Shown here one piece after another: positions 1 through 9,409 of a DNA stretch of 64,000 nucleotides. Position 1 is the first letter of the stretch; each line of letters begins with the position of its first letter. The stretch covers positions 54,777-118,776 of the forward strand of contig JAJKFJ010022556.1 of NCBI GenBank assembly GCA_027382625.1, given 5' to 3'. The notes beneath the pieces are model-generated. The model searched no databases. It saw only the letters and a program-made list of their open reading frames with translations, and was not told the origin of the DNA. Source of the DNA: Tetmemena sp. SeJ-2015. Lineage: Eukaryota; Ciliophora; Spirotrichea; Sporadotrichida; Oxytrichidae. The position numbers were made by a program, and so were the translations under genes.

Positions 1-517
1 GAGAGAGAACAAATTTTTCAAGATAATAGCTAATCAATGACCATATGTAAAGACTAAAATAAATTTATAGAAATTTAAATTAGTGCTTGAATCTTAAGGA
101 TATCTCTTCAAATAAGAGAGCTATTCGCTCTCAATAGAATATTTAATCTTGCATTTTATAAAATCAGCTTAATTTTTATTAAATTCTGCAGTATAATTAT
201 ATTAATTTTTAACTTCCTATAATTGAACAACAAGAAGCTAGAAAAATTAGAGATGGGTTTTACTCGCTCTCTCCTTAATTAATCAAAGCTATTCGAATTC
301 AGAACAAGTATAGGTCATAATAAGTAAAAACACTTGGATTCATCGAGCAAGTAGAGATTTTCATTCTATAGTCCACTTTTTAAGGAATTTTTACACAATA
401 AAGAGAAAATTAACTATCCAATATAAATTGAATATCATGTATTTATAAAATTAATAAATCTTAATCTAAAAGGACCAATTACAAAGAAAGCTCTTAATTC
501 CAGACTCAAGCCAAAAT
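1..517. other. AT-rich non-genic leader
   Basis: AT-rich sequence with no reading frame that looks like protein under the ciliate code (TAA/TAG = Gln). I see no RNA gene or repeat in it. It may be intergenic germline DNA that is eliminated from the somatic genome, which is inference. Confidence 0.4.
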
Positions 518-652
518 ATGGACGAAAGCCAGAATTAAAAGATGGAAAGATATCAAGTAGAGGCCAAGGTGGGTGTAAGCTCCTCGGGCGAGCCTACTTT
601 CAATGGCCTAACCAGGCAAATAATAGAGTTCTCTCCGCACTATTGTAAGTGA
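518..652 (+). CDS. Small ORF upstream of RING gene, possible alternative 5' exon
   Basis: An ATG at 518 opens a 44-codon frame ending in TGA at 650-652, with more even composition (EAKVGVSSSGEPTFNG) than the flanking AT-rich DNA. A GT at 645 followed by a pyrimidine-rich tract could be a splice donor joining this exon in frame to the RING protein that starts at 737. It could instead be an independent short gene or an unassigned MDS. No family is recognised. Confidence 0.25.
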
Positions 653-736
653 GCGAATAATTTTAAACTCCCTCTTTTTTTCTCTTGAGAAATCTTAAAA
701 TGTTTAACTCTCTATATAGAGCTGAACTACTACTAA

Positions 737-1759
737 ATGGCTTGCAAGCCTCGAATTTTAAACGAAGAAGTGGAAGCACAAGATGAGGGGGATGAATTGA
801 TTTCACTGGATCTCTTCCAGCAAATCAAAGAGACTTTGCTATGTCCTGTGTGCTTCGACATCTACCAGAACCCAGTGATTGTGAAGTCCTGCTATCACAA
901 GTTCTGCAACAACTGCATTGATGCCTACAATCGAAAAGTCAAGAAGGAATGTCCAGGCTGCAGACATGTGATTGGATCGATTTAAATCATAACCCTTTTT
1001 AAATATATAAGGCTTTGAATATTAAGATTAGGCCTTCTTCTTATGTAATGAGTAATGAGTTCAATAAGATAGAAGAGCTCAACAGATAAGAGACAGTGAA
1101 GGAGTACTACGATTTCGATGGTCAGAAGCAAAAGATGATGAAGATTCTAGAGCAGCAAGATGAGGTCATTAGACAAGAGAGAATGGAAAAGCTCATACCC
1201 AAGCCAAAAAGAAAGAGAGAGGAGGCAAAGTCACATCAACAAGCTGATTAAGGAGAGAGTATTTATTATGATTTGCAAGAAGACTCAGATGCAGAAATTG
1301 AGAGCAAGATTGAGAATGGGGCAGGATACAAAAGAAGCACTCAGAGTTTAAACCAGTCCCTAAGATTAGAACAACTTCTTATTTTAACTTAGCAGCCATC
1401 ACGCAGGTTAGAAGAGAGCTGAGAAGCTGATCTCTAAGAAGAAAGTAATCAGAATTCTGGAGCCTGAAATCCTTGAGGAAATAAATACTGAGTTCATTCT
1501 GGAGTAGGAGACTCGCAAAGAAGGCTTTTTAAAGGATAAAATTTTCAACAGCTAACTCATAAGGACTACAAGCAGAGCCAAGATATGGCAACTCAAAAAG
1601 CATATCAGGTCCAAGATATTTCCAGAGGAAAAAGAGAAGGCCTAAAAGTACGAGATCATATTTCTTCTCTACATTTAGAGAGGACAAAAAATTCTTGATG
1701 ACAACTAAACGTTAAATTATTTGTTGTAGGAACTGATCGACTAGCAATATTGCTAATGA
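737..1759 (+). CDS. RING1-like E3 ligase (RING finger plus RAWUL-like C-terminus)
   Basis: The N-terminal C3HC4 RING finger reads CPVCF, CYHKFCNNC and CPGCR, in the spacing of Polycomb RING1/BMI1 proteins, which ubiquitinate histone H2A in the nucleus. The C-terminus (IRTTSRAKIWQLKKHI, then a TLNYLL element) resembles a RAWUL ubiquitin-like domain. The frame is interrupted after the RING by a 47-bp IES at 983-1029 with pointer GATT, and then by a GT-AG intron at 1346-1406. With both removed and TAA/TAG read as Gln, one frame runs to TGA at 1757-1759. The middle is charged and low-complexity. The family assignment is strong for RING and moderate for RAWUL. The start could lie further upstream through the 518 ORF. 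Confidence 0.75.
983..1029 (+). other. IES, pointer GATT (RING1-like gene)
   Basis: GATT at 979-982 is repeated at 1026-1029. Removing 47 bp with one copy changes ...IGS, followed by a stop, into ...HVIGSIRPSSYVMSNEF, which continues the protein. There is no GT-AG pair at these limits, so this is an IES and not an intron. Confidence 0.75.
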
Positions 1760-1806
1760 GTAATTGAAGCGTTTTTTTTATCGTGTAATAATTTAGCAAT
1801 ACTTGA

Positions 1807-2031
1807 ATGAGAAAAAGATGTTAGTTTCTTAAAAGGAATAGCTTATTGTCCGCCCAAATCCGAGACTTCTCGAAAGAATATGGGTCTATTTCAAATACTC
1901 TCAGAAAGAAATATGATGATCAATTAAAACTTTATTTGACTAAACACTAAAATGATCAAGCCCACACATCAGAATCCCTATGGATTTTATTAGATAGAGA
2001 GAATAAAGTCTAAAAATAACTCTTTGCTTGA
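1807..2031 (+). CDS. Hypothetical 74-aa protein or MDS
   Basis: An ATG directly after an upstream in-frame TGA opens 74 codons with TAA/TAG as Gln, ending in TGA at 2029-2031. The product is basic and helical-looking (LSAQIRDFSKEYGSISNTL). It lies 48 bp downstream of the RING1-like stop on the same strand. No domain is recognised. It could be a short gene or one MDS of a gene whose other parts lie elsewhere. Confidence 0.35.
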
Positions 2032-2100
2032 AAATTTTATTCGTCATACAATATTAGTAAAAGCGATTATTAAAGCAATCTTCTTATTAATGCATTTTGA

Positions 2101-2592
2101 TCAGCTGGGGGCTCTTATTCCTAGGCACAGATTACAAGAAGGACAGAAATGTTTGTAGGCATAACAGCTTGGCAGACAATAAGGAATGCAGCAGTAGGGA
2201 GGGACACATAGGCAGAGGATGATGCACCCGACCAGCTGGGTACTAGTAGTTTCTCTAGCGACTGTAGTCATAACATCCTTCTTGCAGCCGTTGCAATAGA
2301 TAATAAAAAACTATGGCTTAACTTTCTAATAGGCTTACTAAGAGTGCTGAGAATGAATCATTGTAGCCTTGGAGTAACCCTGTTAGATAATTAGAACAGG
2401 GCCCTGTGCCCCCATTTGAGGAGGAGGCACGCCATAAGGGTTGGGTGGATATTGTTACTAGTTCATGTAGGGGTTGGGTTACTAATACATTTGAGGGGGA
2501 GGTTGCTAGAAGGCTTAAGGGTTTTAATGATGATGTTTGTGCCTGTGTCCATCACTGCTGCTTGAACTTGTTCTTTTCTTGTGGCCCCCCAT
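2101..2592 (-). CDS. LITAF-domain protein, copy 1 (uninterrupted)
   Basis: A single uninterrupted frame of 163 codons. It begins MGGHKKRTSSSSDGHRHKHHH, passes through a Pro/Gln/Tyr-rich stretch of repeated NPY and QQPP units, and ends in a LITAF zinc domain: YCNGCKKDVMT, then a hydrophobic Cys-rich stretch (CIILCLCVPPYCCIPYCLP), then HFCPSCNLCLG. In LITAF/SIMPLE proteins the two CxxC halves bind zinc and the hydrophobic part inserts into endosomal membrane. The TGA stop is at 2101-2103. No IES or intron is needed. Two further LITAF-type genes follow on the same strand. Confidence 0.85.
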
Positions 2593-3179
2593 GTGATTGA
2601 AGTTTTAAGGTTGCTGTGCAAATTATTACTAAAATAGATTAAAAATATCACATCATCTTAAAATGATTATTCTCTAAGAATATTACGGAGGATAAGAAAC
2701 TGGCTACCCCATTACTAATCCTGCTGGTGCAGGCTACTATTATCATACTAAATTTAAATACAGGTTAAAATTATGAATTAAGATTGTATATTTGAAACTA
2801 AGTAAATTTTAGTTAATTAGGTGAAAAATAAGTACAGTTAAAGATTTAAGTTAGAATTTTTAAAATAATTAATAAGCTTTGTAACTTTATAACTCTGGGC
2901 ATTAAATATTTTGAGTTTACAATAGTAAGGATTCATAATAAAAATAAATGAATTCATTTGGGGTTGTCCTTGAGGTGGATAGTACGACATTATTCTATTT
3001 ATTCAATTTATTAATCTTGAAATTCTTCAATAATTGTTCCAGAGAGTTAATGAAAATTAAAATTGGTAATAATTGTTGAAAAGATCTTGTCTAAAAGCGA
3101 AATTTGGTCATTTACTATGTGCTAGTGTTTTACAGCCCACAGATCCCCAAACTTAAAGTTTCTTAATGCTGTAAAGGTT
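2593..3179. other. Intergenic AT-rich, possible short plus-strand MDS at 2663-2760
   Basis: Mostly AT-rich. One plus-strand piece beginning ATG near 2663 reads as Gly/Tyr-rich peptide (GGQETGYPITNPAGAGYYY) diverging from LITAF copy 1. It may be a short coding MDS, but nothing joins to it recognisably. The rest shows no gene. Confidence 0.3.
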
Positions 3180-3770
3180 TCAGCCTGAAGGTCGTTTTCC
3201 CAAATACTTCCCGCAAGTGGAGCAAGAATGAATGTGCTCATAGCAGGAAGGCAAAAAATATGGTAAACAGCAGAAAGGTATAAACAAATCCTGAAAATTT
3301 TTAAACAAATATGATACTCAAAATATGTAAATGCGAATTTATACTATTGGAATTATTTCCTTTCAATGTGTTTTGAAAGAAGCAGGTAAGACAAACACAC
3401 CAAACATGCTGCTAGGTCGTTGTAATTCTTTCAACATTTGTAGATACCTCAGTTTTACACTTATCGCAATCTCAAAAACTAGAATTTTAAAGTTTTAAAT
3501 TAATTGGAGTAATGAATATACCCAGGTAGAAGTAAAACCAAAGAAATTTGTCAGAGGACCTTGTTCACCTCCTATAATTAATATTTGGCGAGGTGGCTAA
3601 GGCATAAAAATCTACTAGGGAGCGTAACTCACAGGCGGCTGATTATAATGTATCTAGTTCGTATTCATGAACTGCTGCTAATTGTAAGGATCTACTACTC
3701 TTCCAGGAAGCATCACCATCGGCTTCCCATAGTCCACACCGTATTTTGGATTTAAATTATTCCTTAAAAA
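3180..3770 (-). CDS. LITAF-domain protein, copy 3, with one IES
   Basis: The Pro/Gln/Tyr-rich N-terminal part (KPMVMLPGRVVDPYNQQQF) leads to the first zinc half CDKCKTEV. The second half reads CCLPYFLPSCYEHIHSCSTC and ends GKYLGKRPSG at TGA 3180-3182. Between the halves a 79-bp IES (3288-3366, pointer TTG) is needed to keep frame. Further upstream a GT-AG intron of about 69 nt gives ...TNFFDCDKCKTEV, although an IES could do the same. The true start is not certain; an additional MDS may be missing at the 5' end. Same membrane zinc-domain family as its neighbours. Confidence 0.7.
3288..3366 (-). other. IES, pointer TTG (LITAF copy 3)
   Basis: TTG (minus strand) at 3364-3366 is repeated at 3285-3287. 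Removing 79 bp joins ...CFFQNTL to FIPFCCLPYFLPSCYEH in frame, matching the LITAF pattern. Without removal the frame misses the second zinc half. Confidence 0.65.
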
Positions 3771-4809
3771 ATAATTGATGAGAAAAGATTAATCAATTTT
3801 ATCTGTGCTGTTTACCTTATCTGATTAACGCTTAATGCTTTATAAAAGAAGAAACTTAAAAAAAAATATTCTTAATGATGGACGCAGATAGGATTCTTAT
3901 TTTTTAATTAAATCTCCCTTCGTTTTACAGCGTCTCGCTTTATATTTTAACAATAAGTTACTTAAAGTTAATAAAGCTGTTTTATATTTTATCTACAAAA
4001 AAAATATTTTGAATTTATTTTTAATTTAATGGATCATAAACAGGCATCCCCTCAACAGGAGCAACTAAAGTTATCTTATTTTTGGTTTTGCTCTCTTACT
4101 TCATGGAAATTATACAATGTAAATCTAAATTTCCTTGGATTATAATAGTTCCCAATCTTAGAGAATATTAATGATCAACTCCATGGATTGAAGGGAAAAA
4201 AAGAAAATACTTTACAATCAACAAAGTATAAAATAACTCACTTATTTCATCAAATATAAATTTTTAATACAGTTTCCTCTTCATATTGCTAATTTAATGT
4301 ATTTATGAGGCCAAAGGCCTATTTCACTTAGCTGAATTCTATGAGAGCTAAATGCTAGGCAGGCCACGCTTTCTTATTTACTTTGAATTAATTTGGCTTC
4401 AATTATAGAAGTCTCACTCACAAATTTATCAATCAATAAATAAGTCATTATTTTATGAGATTTTAATCTGACAGAGAGTTGTATTAAAAGTAGATTCACC
4501 TTTTTAAAATTAATTATATACAGGAAAGTACTGGAAGAAATTTAAAGTGCATTATGATTTGAGAATGCTTGAAACTGTATGTTTTTATTTATTATAGAAA
4601 TGAGATTCAATTCATTATAAAATTCGAAATAAGCAATAATTTTTACTCTAAACTATTTTACAAGCCTTAATTACCAAAATTTTGGAGATATAAAGACAAA
4701 TAAAATGTTGGTCGGTTACAGAATTAAATTTGACTTTTAGAGAGAAGCTGAAAGAGTAAATATAAATATCTTTAATACAGAGACTGAAATTAGTCACTTT
4801 GAATTTAGC
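3771..4809. other. AT-rich gap with one possible LITAF-like fragment
   Basis: About 1 kb without a confident gene. Near 4020-4090 the minus strand reads KITLVAPVEGMPVYDPLNQ, similar to the VMLPGRVVDPYNQ segment of LITAF copy 3. This could be a stray MDS or a decayed copy. The rest is AT-rich and looks non-coding. Confidence 0.3.
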
Positions 4810-5488
4810 TCAGTTTTTTATTCCCAGAACGATGTTGCAAGAGGGGCAGCAGTGCTTAAATTCATAGCAGCTCGTTACAAGGTAAGGTATGAAGCAGTAT
4901 GGAGGAATCAACCCCAAAAAAAGTACACTGAGATAATTGATTTGAATACAGCTAAATAAGATAATTGTATATTTATTGAACCACAAAACAAAGAACGGCA
5001 GCAATTACATGCTGGTTCATAGTTGTGGTTTTTGTAACCATGGTTTGCACTTCCTTGTTGCATCTTTGACAATTTATTTAGAAATCACCATTTTAGAGTT
5101 AAATATATTTATAAACTGAGTGTGCTGTGGTTGGGCTTTAGCCATAGAAAGTGTGTCTATTGTTTTAGCCTCCAATCACAATGACATTTGGTTACCCATA
5201 ACTGGCCATGGGTGGCGGTTACTAATACATGTTCATTCCTGGTGGAGGGGGCTGCTAGTAAGGGTTTGGCTGCTATTGCATGTAAGGAGCAGGCTGCTAT
5301 TGCATGTAAGGTGCTGGCTGATGCTGAGGAGGTGGCTGATTGAAGCCAACCGATCCTCCCCCAACTCCTCCAAGGGTCACATTCACTCCAAATCCTTGGA
5401 AATGCGCCTGAGTTCCTGGCTGGTGATGATGCTGCTCCTAGTGATGGTGGTGGTGCTTTTTTGACTTTTCGCTATCTGATTTTCCCAT
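4810..5488 (-). CDS. LITAF-domain protein, copy 2, with one IES
   Basis: Starts MGKSDSEKSKKHHHHHQEQ, continues through a Gly-rich part and repeats of PAPYMQQQ and PNPYQQ, then the LITAF zinc domain: NCQRCNKEV, a hydrophobic core, and CCPSCNIVLGIKN before TGA at 4810-4812. A 34-bp IES (4946-4979, pointer TCAA) lies in the hydrophobic core; its removal gives VIAAVLCFVVQINYLSVLFL in frame. The tail matches the domain fold of copies 1 and 3. The His/Lys-rich start matches copy 1, which indicates recent duplication. Confidence 0.8.
4946..4979 (-). other. IES, pointer TCAA (LITAF copy 2)
   Basis: TCAA (minus strand) is present at 4976-4979 and 4942-4945. Removing 34 bp restores one frame across the hydrophobic LITAF core. 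No GT-AG splice combination gives the right phase, so this is an IES. Confidence 0.75.
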
Positions 5489-6250
5489 TCTTAATCTTTA
5501 TTAATTATAATAACCTTTCAAGGGCAAGCCTTTAATTACAAATTGACCATCTATATAACCGTCAAGTAAACAAGTGATTTAAATAAGAAATTTTTCTTAT
5601 GTATCAATCTCCAAAATTTAGTTAATAAGAAGAGCATATTTTTTTGTAATCATTAAATCTACTCTAAAGCATTTATGGCTTTTTTCAAATGCTAAAGGCA
5701 AGGAGCCAAATTCCCAAAATCTAATTCTGATATCGCATCTTTAGCCAATTTTTTTGCCGCTAACAAATTAAATATATATCATAGCGGTCTTCTTCTACTC
5801 TTATGTTGCTTGTATATGAATTTGAGGTGGATCCTGAAAAGAAGGATACTACATTGGTTATTTAGCTGGAGGTTAATATGGTATATTTCCAAAAGCTGCT
5901 GCATTAGTCTACAATTAGTTTGGTTTTGTGTTTGACTATTGATGATGAATTGCATTTTGGCCGAGATTACTTTTCTAGCTTGGATTTTGATCATGAGTCG
6001 CAGATATTTTCTGGGTATTCAAATCCTGAGGCTTCTAACTTTACTCTTTGAATATTTTGGAAGTGATCATCTATTTTTTACATCTTAAGCTTCTCTTGTT
6101 GCTGATATTATCAATGCGAAAGTTTAAGCTGCCTTTGATAAATCCTTGGCAATTTGTGCATCGTTGAAAGGATTCCAGTGCGCCTTCAACCCTTAAATCT
6201 GTTTTCATCCAGCATCTACTTTCCATAAGCTGAAATAATTGCATGAATAA
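5489..6250 (-). CDS. Unassigned Gln/Pro-rich coding region
   Basis: With TAA/TAG as Gln the minus strand from about 6060 to 5750 reads a Gln/Asn/Pro-rich segment (for example NIPYQPPAKQPMQYPSFQDP). Nearer 6180-6090 another frame reads WNPFNDAQIAKDLSKAAQTF. These look like one or two MDSs of a gene whose other parts are not visible; start and end are unclear. The open frame also runs into LITAF copy 2, but TGA is rare in AT-rich DNA, so I treat that as chance. Confidence 0.35.
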
Positions 6251-6739
6251 ATAAATTTAGGTTTAATTTCGAATTTTTTTTTAAATTTTTTGGGGGTTTG
6301 TTGGACAAAAATATAAATTATTAAAAAATTTGGGTAACTAAAATGGTGCCCAAATTTTTTTAACACTAATAAAAAAAATATTTGAAACTATTCCAATATA
6401 ATTTTAATTGGGCTTTTAAAGCATTAAAAAAATTTTAAACCTTTTCTAATAAACAAATTTTTTTTTAAAAAATGTTTATAGCTCCTTTTGATGAACTTAA
6501 ATGAGCTTCTATTGCCAAAAGTTCTCTATTTGCCCTTTTCTCATCTTTAATGATTTTTTACTTTCTGAGATCCTTCACCTCTTTTTCCGTTTACTATTTG
6601 CTTTTTCCCTTTTCAGGTTTTAGATCCGAGCTTTTGTTTTCACCTTCATTCTATGTTGAAATAGCTTCTTTGAGTAGCTTGAGTCATCCATCTTGATGCT
6701 TAATATGCTTTTATGTCTTTATATTGATTGATTAAGAAC
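6251..6739. other. AT-rich, no gene seen
   Basis: Long A/T runs and low complexity. A single G5T3-like run near 6290 is not a telomeric array. I see no convincing coding or RNA feature. Confidence 0.4.
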
Positions 6740-8560
6740 TTTTTACGGTCTATTCCGAATTGATAATTGCAAAGCACCCTTCTATAGCAAAGAGGAGACA
6801 GTGGTAGGCAACTAAAGGATTTAGCTGCTGCAGCTCTATCGCATAGCGGAAGTAAGGCTTATACTTTGTTATTAAGGATTTAGAGGGGTATCCTTAGACG
6901 ATTAAGAACTCTGGTCAGCCTGAGTTTTCATTTTTTATGAGGTCAATTTATCAAAATTAGTTTTAAATAAGCTACTAAAAATCCTTGTTTTAGAAAAAAT
7001 AATCAAAGATTTCTTTATTGAACTCATCGATGTTGCTGATCAGAGTATTTACTATACAAAAGGATAAATGAAGATCAGGTATGACTCACTATTGAGTAAA
7101 TTCAAAATTAACAATAAATAATTTAGAAAAATAGTCTCGAATAATGTTTGAGATCTTGTAGTCGTTTCTCAGCTGCCGCCTCGATCCAATCATAGCAATA
7201 CTTATATTTATACTTCTCTCTTTTACCAATTGTGATGATTTGTATGATAAAGATGTAAGAAGGTTCTAAATTTTCATTCTAATTTTAGCTTCTAAACCTC
7301 ATCCTTTAAAAGAAGGAGTTGACACAGGAGCCAGTAGGAGAAGAGGCCAAGTACAAACCCAGCTTCTAAGATTCAATCAAACGCTACATCTAAGAGCACA
7401 AAGACTACTTCACTTAGTCGAAGAGGATGAGGATGAGCTAGATGCGTAGGAGCTTGATTTCGATTAAGTGAATGAGAGGTCGGGCTTTGAAGCAACACCC
7501 GATGATAACTTCACTCCTCAAAATGGATCTAACCTTGGGGTGAAAGGAGTGGGGGCGCTGAGACCTGTTGTGGCCAGACACAACTCCTCCTTTCTGAATT
7601 AGTCTAATCCCATGAATAAGAGCTCATGGAAGCGTGCCTTCTGATACAAGGAGAACTCCCCAAGCCCTGTAACTATAATCCCCTTATTATTTTAATTCTA
7701 ATGTTTTAGGAAGCTTTCACTTCACGCCCTGCATCTAATCGTGCCAATCAAAGACTCAAGGTTAGAAAATTAACCTGAGCTAGATTTAGAACAGCGGCGG
7801 CAAGAATCTTAAGACCAATTTCCAATTTTCAAGCAAGAAGGAGGGGACACCTACCATTCAACTCAAGAAAAACCAGATTACTCTAATTAAGAAGGAAAAC
7901 GTAAAGGACTTTGCTTCAGCTGTCAATAAAAATATCAGCAACAACAATAACAACAGTAATATTGAAATATGTGAATTAAATCAATTTTTGAACTTAATGA
8001 AATTGGTGATAACAATTCAGCTTTGGCTGAAGATCTAAATGTGGACCTACATGAAAACAGCTTCACCCCCTCACCCTCGAAGGGGTCACCTAGAGCAAAC
8101 TAGAAATCTTTTCACTAAAAATATACCCCCCTTTATTTTAAATCTATGAGCTAGTTTGGTAAGAAGCGAAAGCCTCTGAAGATAGACTGCACAAATATGA
8201 CCAAGCAGAATACACAGTTCAGGAAGGATAACCTTCGCTCTACTGACAAAACAGATATGAATTTCTTGATGGATGAGTTGCGGCGGCTGCGTATAAACGA
8301 GAAATCAAACCACCCCATGCATTAATTCGGGCAGCAGCATTCGGCTAATACAAAATACCAGCTCAAACTTCTATCAAACTTAACAATAGTAACCTCAGCA
8401 ATAAGGAATAAAATAGTCAGTCAAATTATGGATAGAGAGCGCAGTATTGCAAAATTATTTATAGATAAATTCATTAAATATAAAGATTGGTTTTTAATAA
8501 TTCAGCATAAAGAACAATGACAAGAAACTAGTAATAAAGAAGAGGAAGATAATGAGATTG
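6740..8560 (+). CDS. Disordered acidic/Asn-rich protein gene, frame-broken
   Basis: Several coding-like segments follow each other on one strand: KRRQWQATKGFSCCSSIAQR (about 6790), a segment with SIKRYIQEHKDYFTQ (7370), an acidic run EEDEDELDAQELDFDQ (7420), NSSFLNQSNPMNKSSWKR (7580), TPTIQLKKNQITLIKKENVK (7850), and ENSFTPSPSKGSPRANQ (8050). A GT-AG intron is likely at about 7669-7710. Consecutive segments are out of frame by one base at about 7420, 7640 and 8350 without a visible pointer repeat. No domain is recognised. Exact ends are uncertain. Confidence 0.4.
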
Positions 8561-8824
8561 AATAACTAATCTTAATGAAATTGCATATGCAACTAACCAC
8601 TACTTAATGTAAATACTTTAAGGTGCTCTAGTTCTTCTCTAATATAGAGAAAGCTAGCAGTGAATAAATAGGACTATCAAAACTATGAAAGATTATCTCA
8701 AATATATTTTCAATTTTCTTAAGTGGTAGATTTATTTTTTGCTAAAGGAATTAGATAATTTTGATAAATTATTGTCTGCCAAAAATAATTCAATTTATCA
8801 TACAAATATCACAACATTTAGAAA

Positions 8825-9050
8825 ATGGAAGGTTCCCAAGCAGGAGGCATGTAAAAGCATCAATCCCTGAACGATGTGAATTTGCTAGTAGATGAGCTAA
8901 AGCAGAGAGTCTTATACGAGAACTTGTCTCAACTAGTGACCAAGTGCACCAGGTCTTGCGTCAAGTCCTACGATTCCATGTACTTAGATGAGCAGGAGGA
9001 GTCTTGTGTCAAATAATGCTACGCTAAATTTTATTTAATTTTTAAAAAAA
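8825..9050 (+). CDS. Small Tim protein (Tim8/9/10/13 family), 3' end unresolved
   Basis: The ATG at 8825 opens a frame reading MEGSQAGGMQKHQSLNDVNL and then a helix-loop-helix with twin CX3C motifs, CTRSC and CVKQC, spaced as in mitochondrial intermembrane-space Tim chaperones. These form hexamers that escort membrane proteins to TIM22 or SAM. The frame passes YAKFYLIF and then enters a long A/T-rich tract with no TGA for about 600 bases, so the last MDS must end near 9045. The final codons and stop probably lie beyond an IES or elsewhere. Which Tim paralogue it is cannot be told. Confidence 0.75.
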
Positions 9051-9409
9051 GCTTTTTAATAGAATTTAAAAAAATTTTAAAAGGAAAAGACAAATTTTAA
9101 AATTGTTTTTTAAAAAAAAAAAAAAATTTAAATTTTTAAATTTTAAAATTTTACTTGGTTTTAAAATTTTTTCAATAATTTAGTTCAATTTTATTTGAAT
9201 TTAGAAATTTTTATTTTTTAATCTATTTTATAAATTGTTTTTCTTCCCCGTTCTCTATTCTCCGATAAATTCGATTAAAAAAATTTGCATCTTTAAAAGT
9301 CTATTTTCGAAATATATTTTCCAGATCATATTTTTGAATAAAATATTGGGCTTTTTTTTTGTTTTTACTCAAAAAAATATCCTTTAAAAAATTAAATTAT
9401 CTTGATCCT
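9051..9409. other. Low-complexity A/T tract
   Basis: Long poly-A, poly-T and AAATTT runs between the Tim gene and the 3' end of the Sfi1-like gene. No gene seen. Confidence 0.5.

Noticed and set aside
5488..6060. Single fused protein of the Q/P-rich region and LITAF copy 2
   Set aside because: The frame is open between them, but the linker has random AT-rich composition, and copy 2 has a family-like start (MGKSDSEKSKKHHHHH) matching copy 1.
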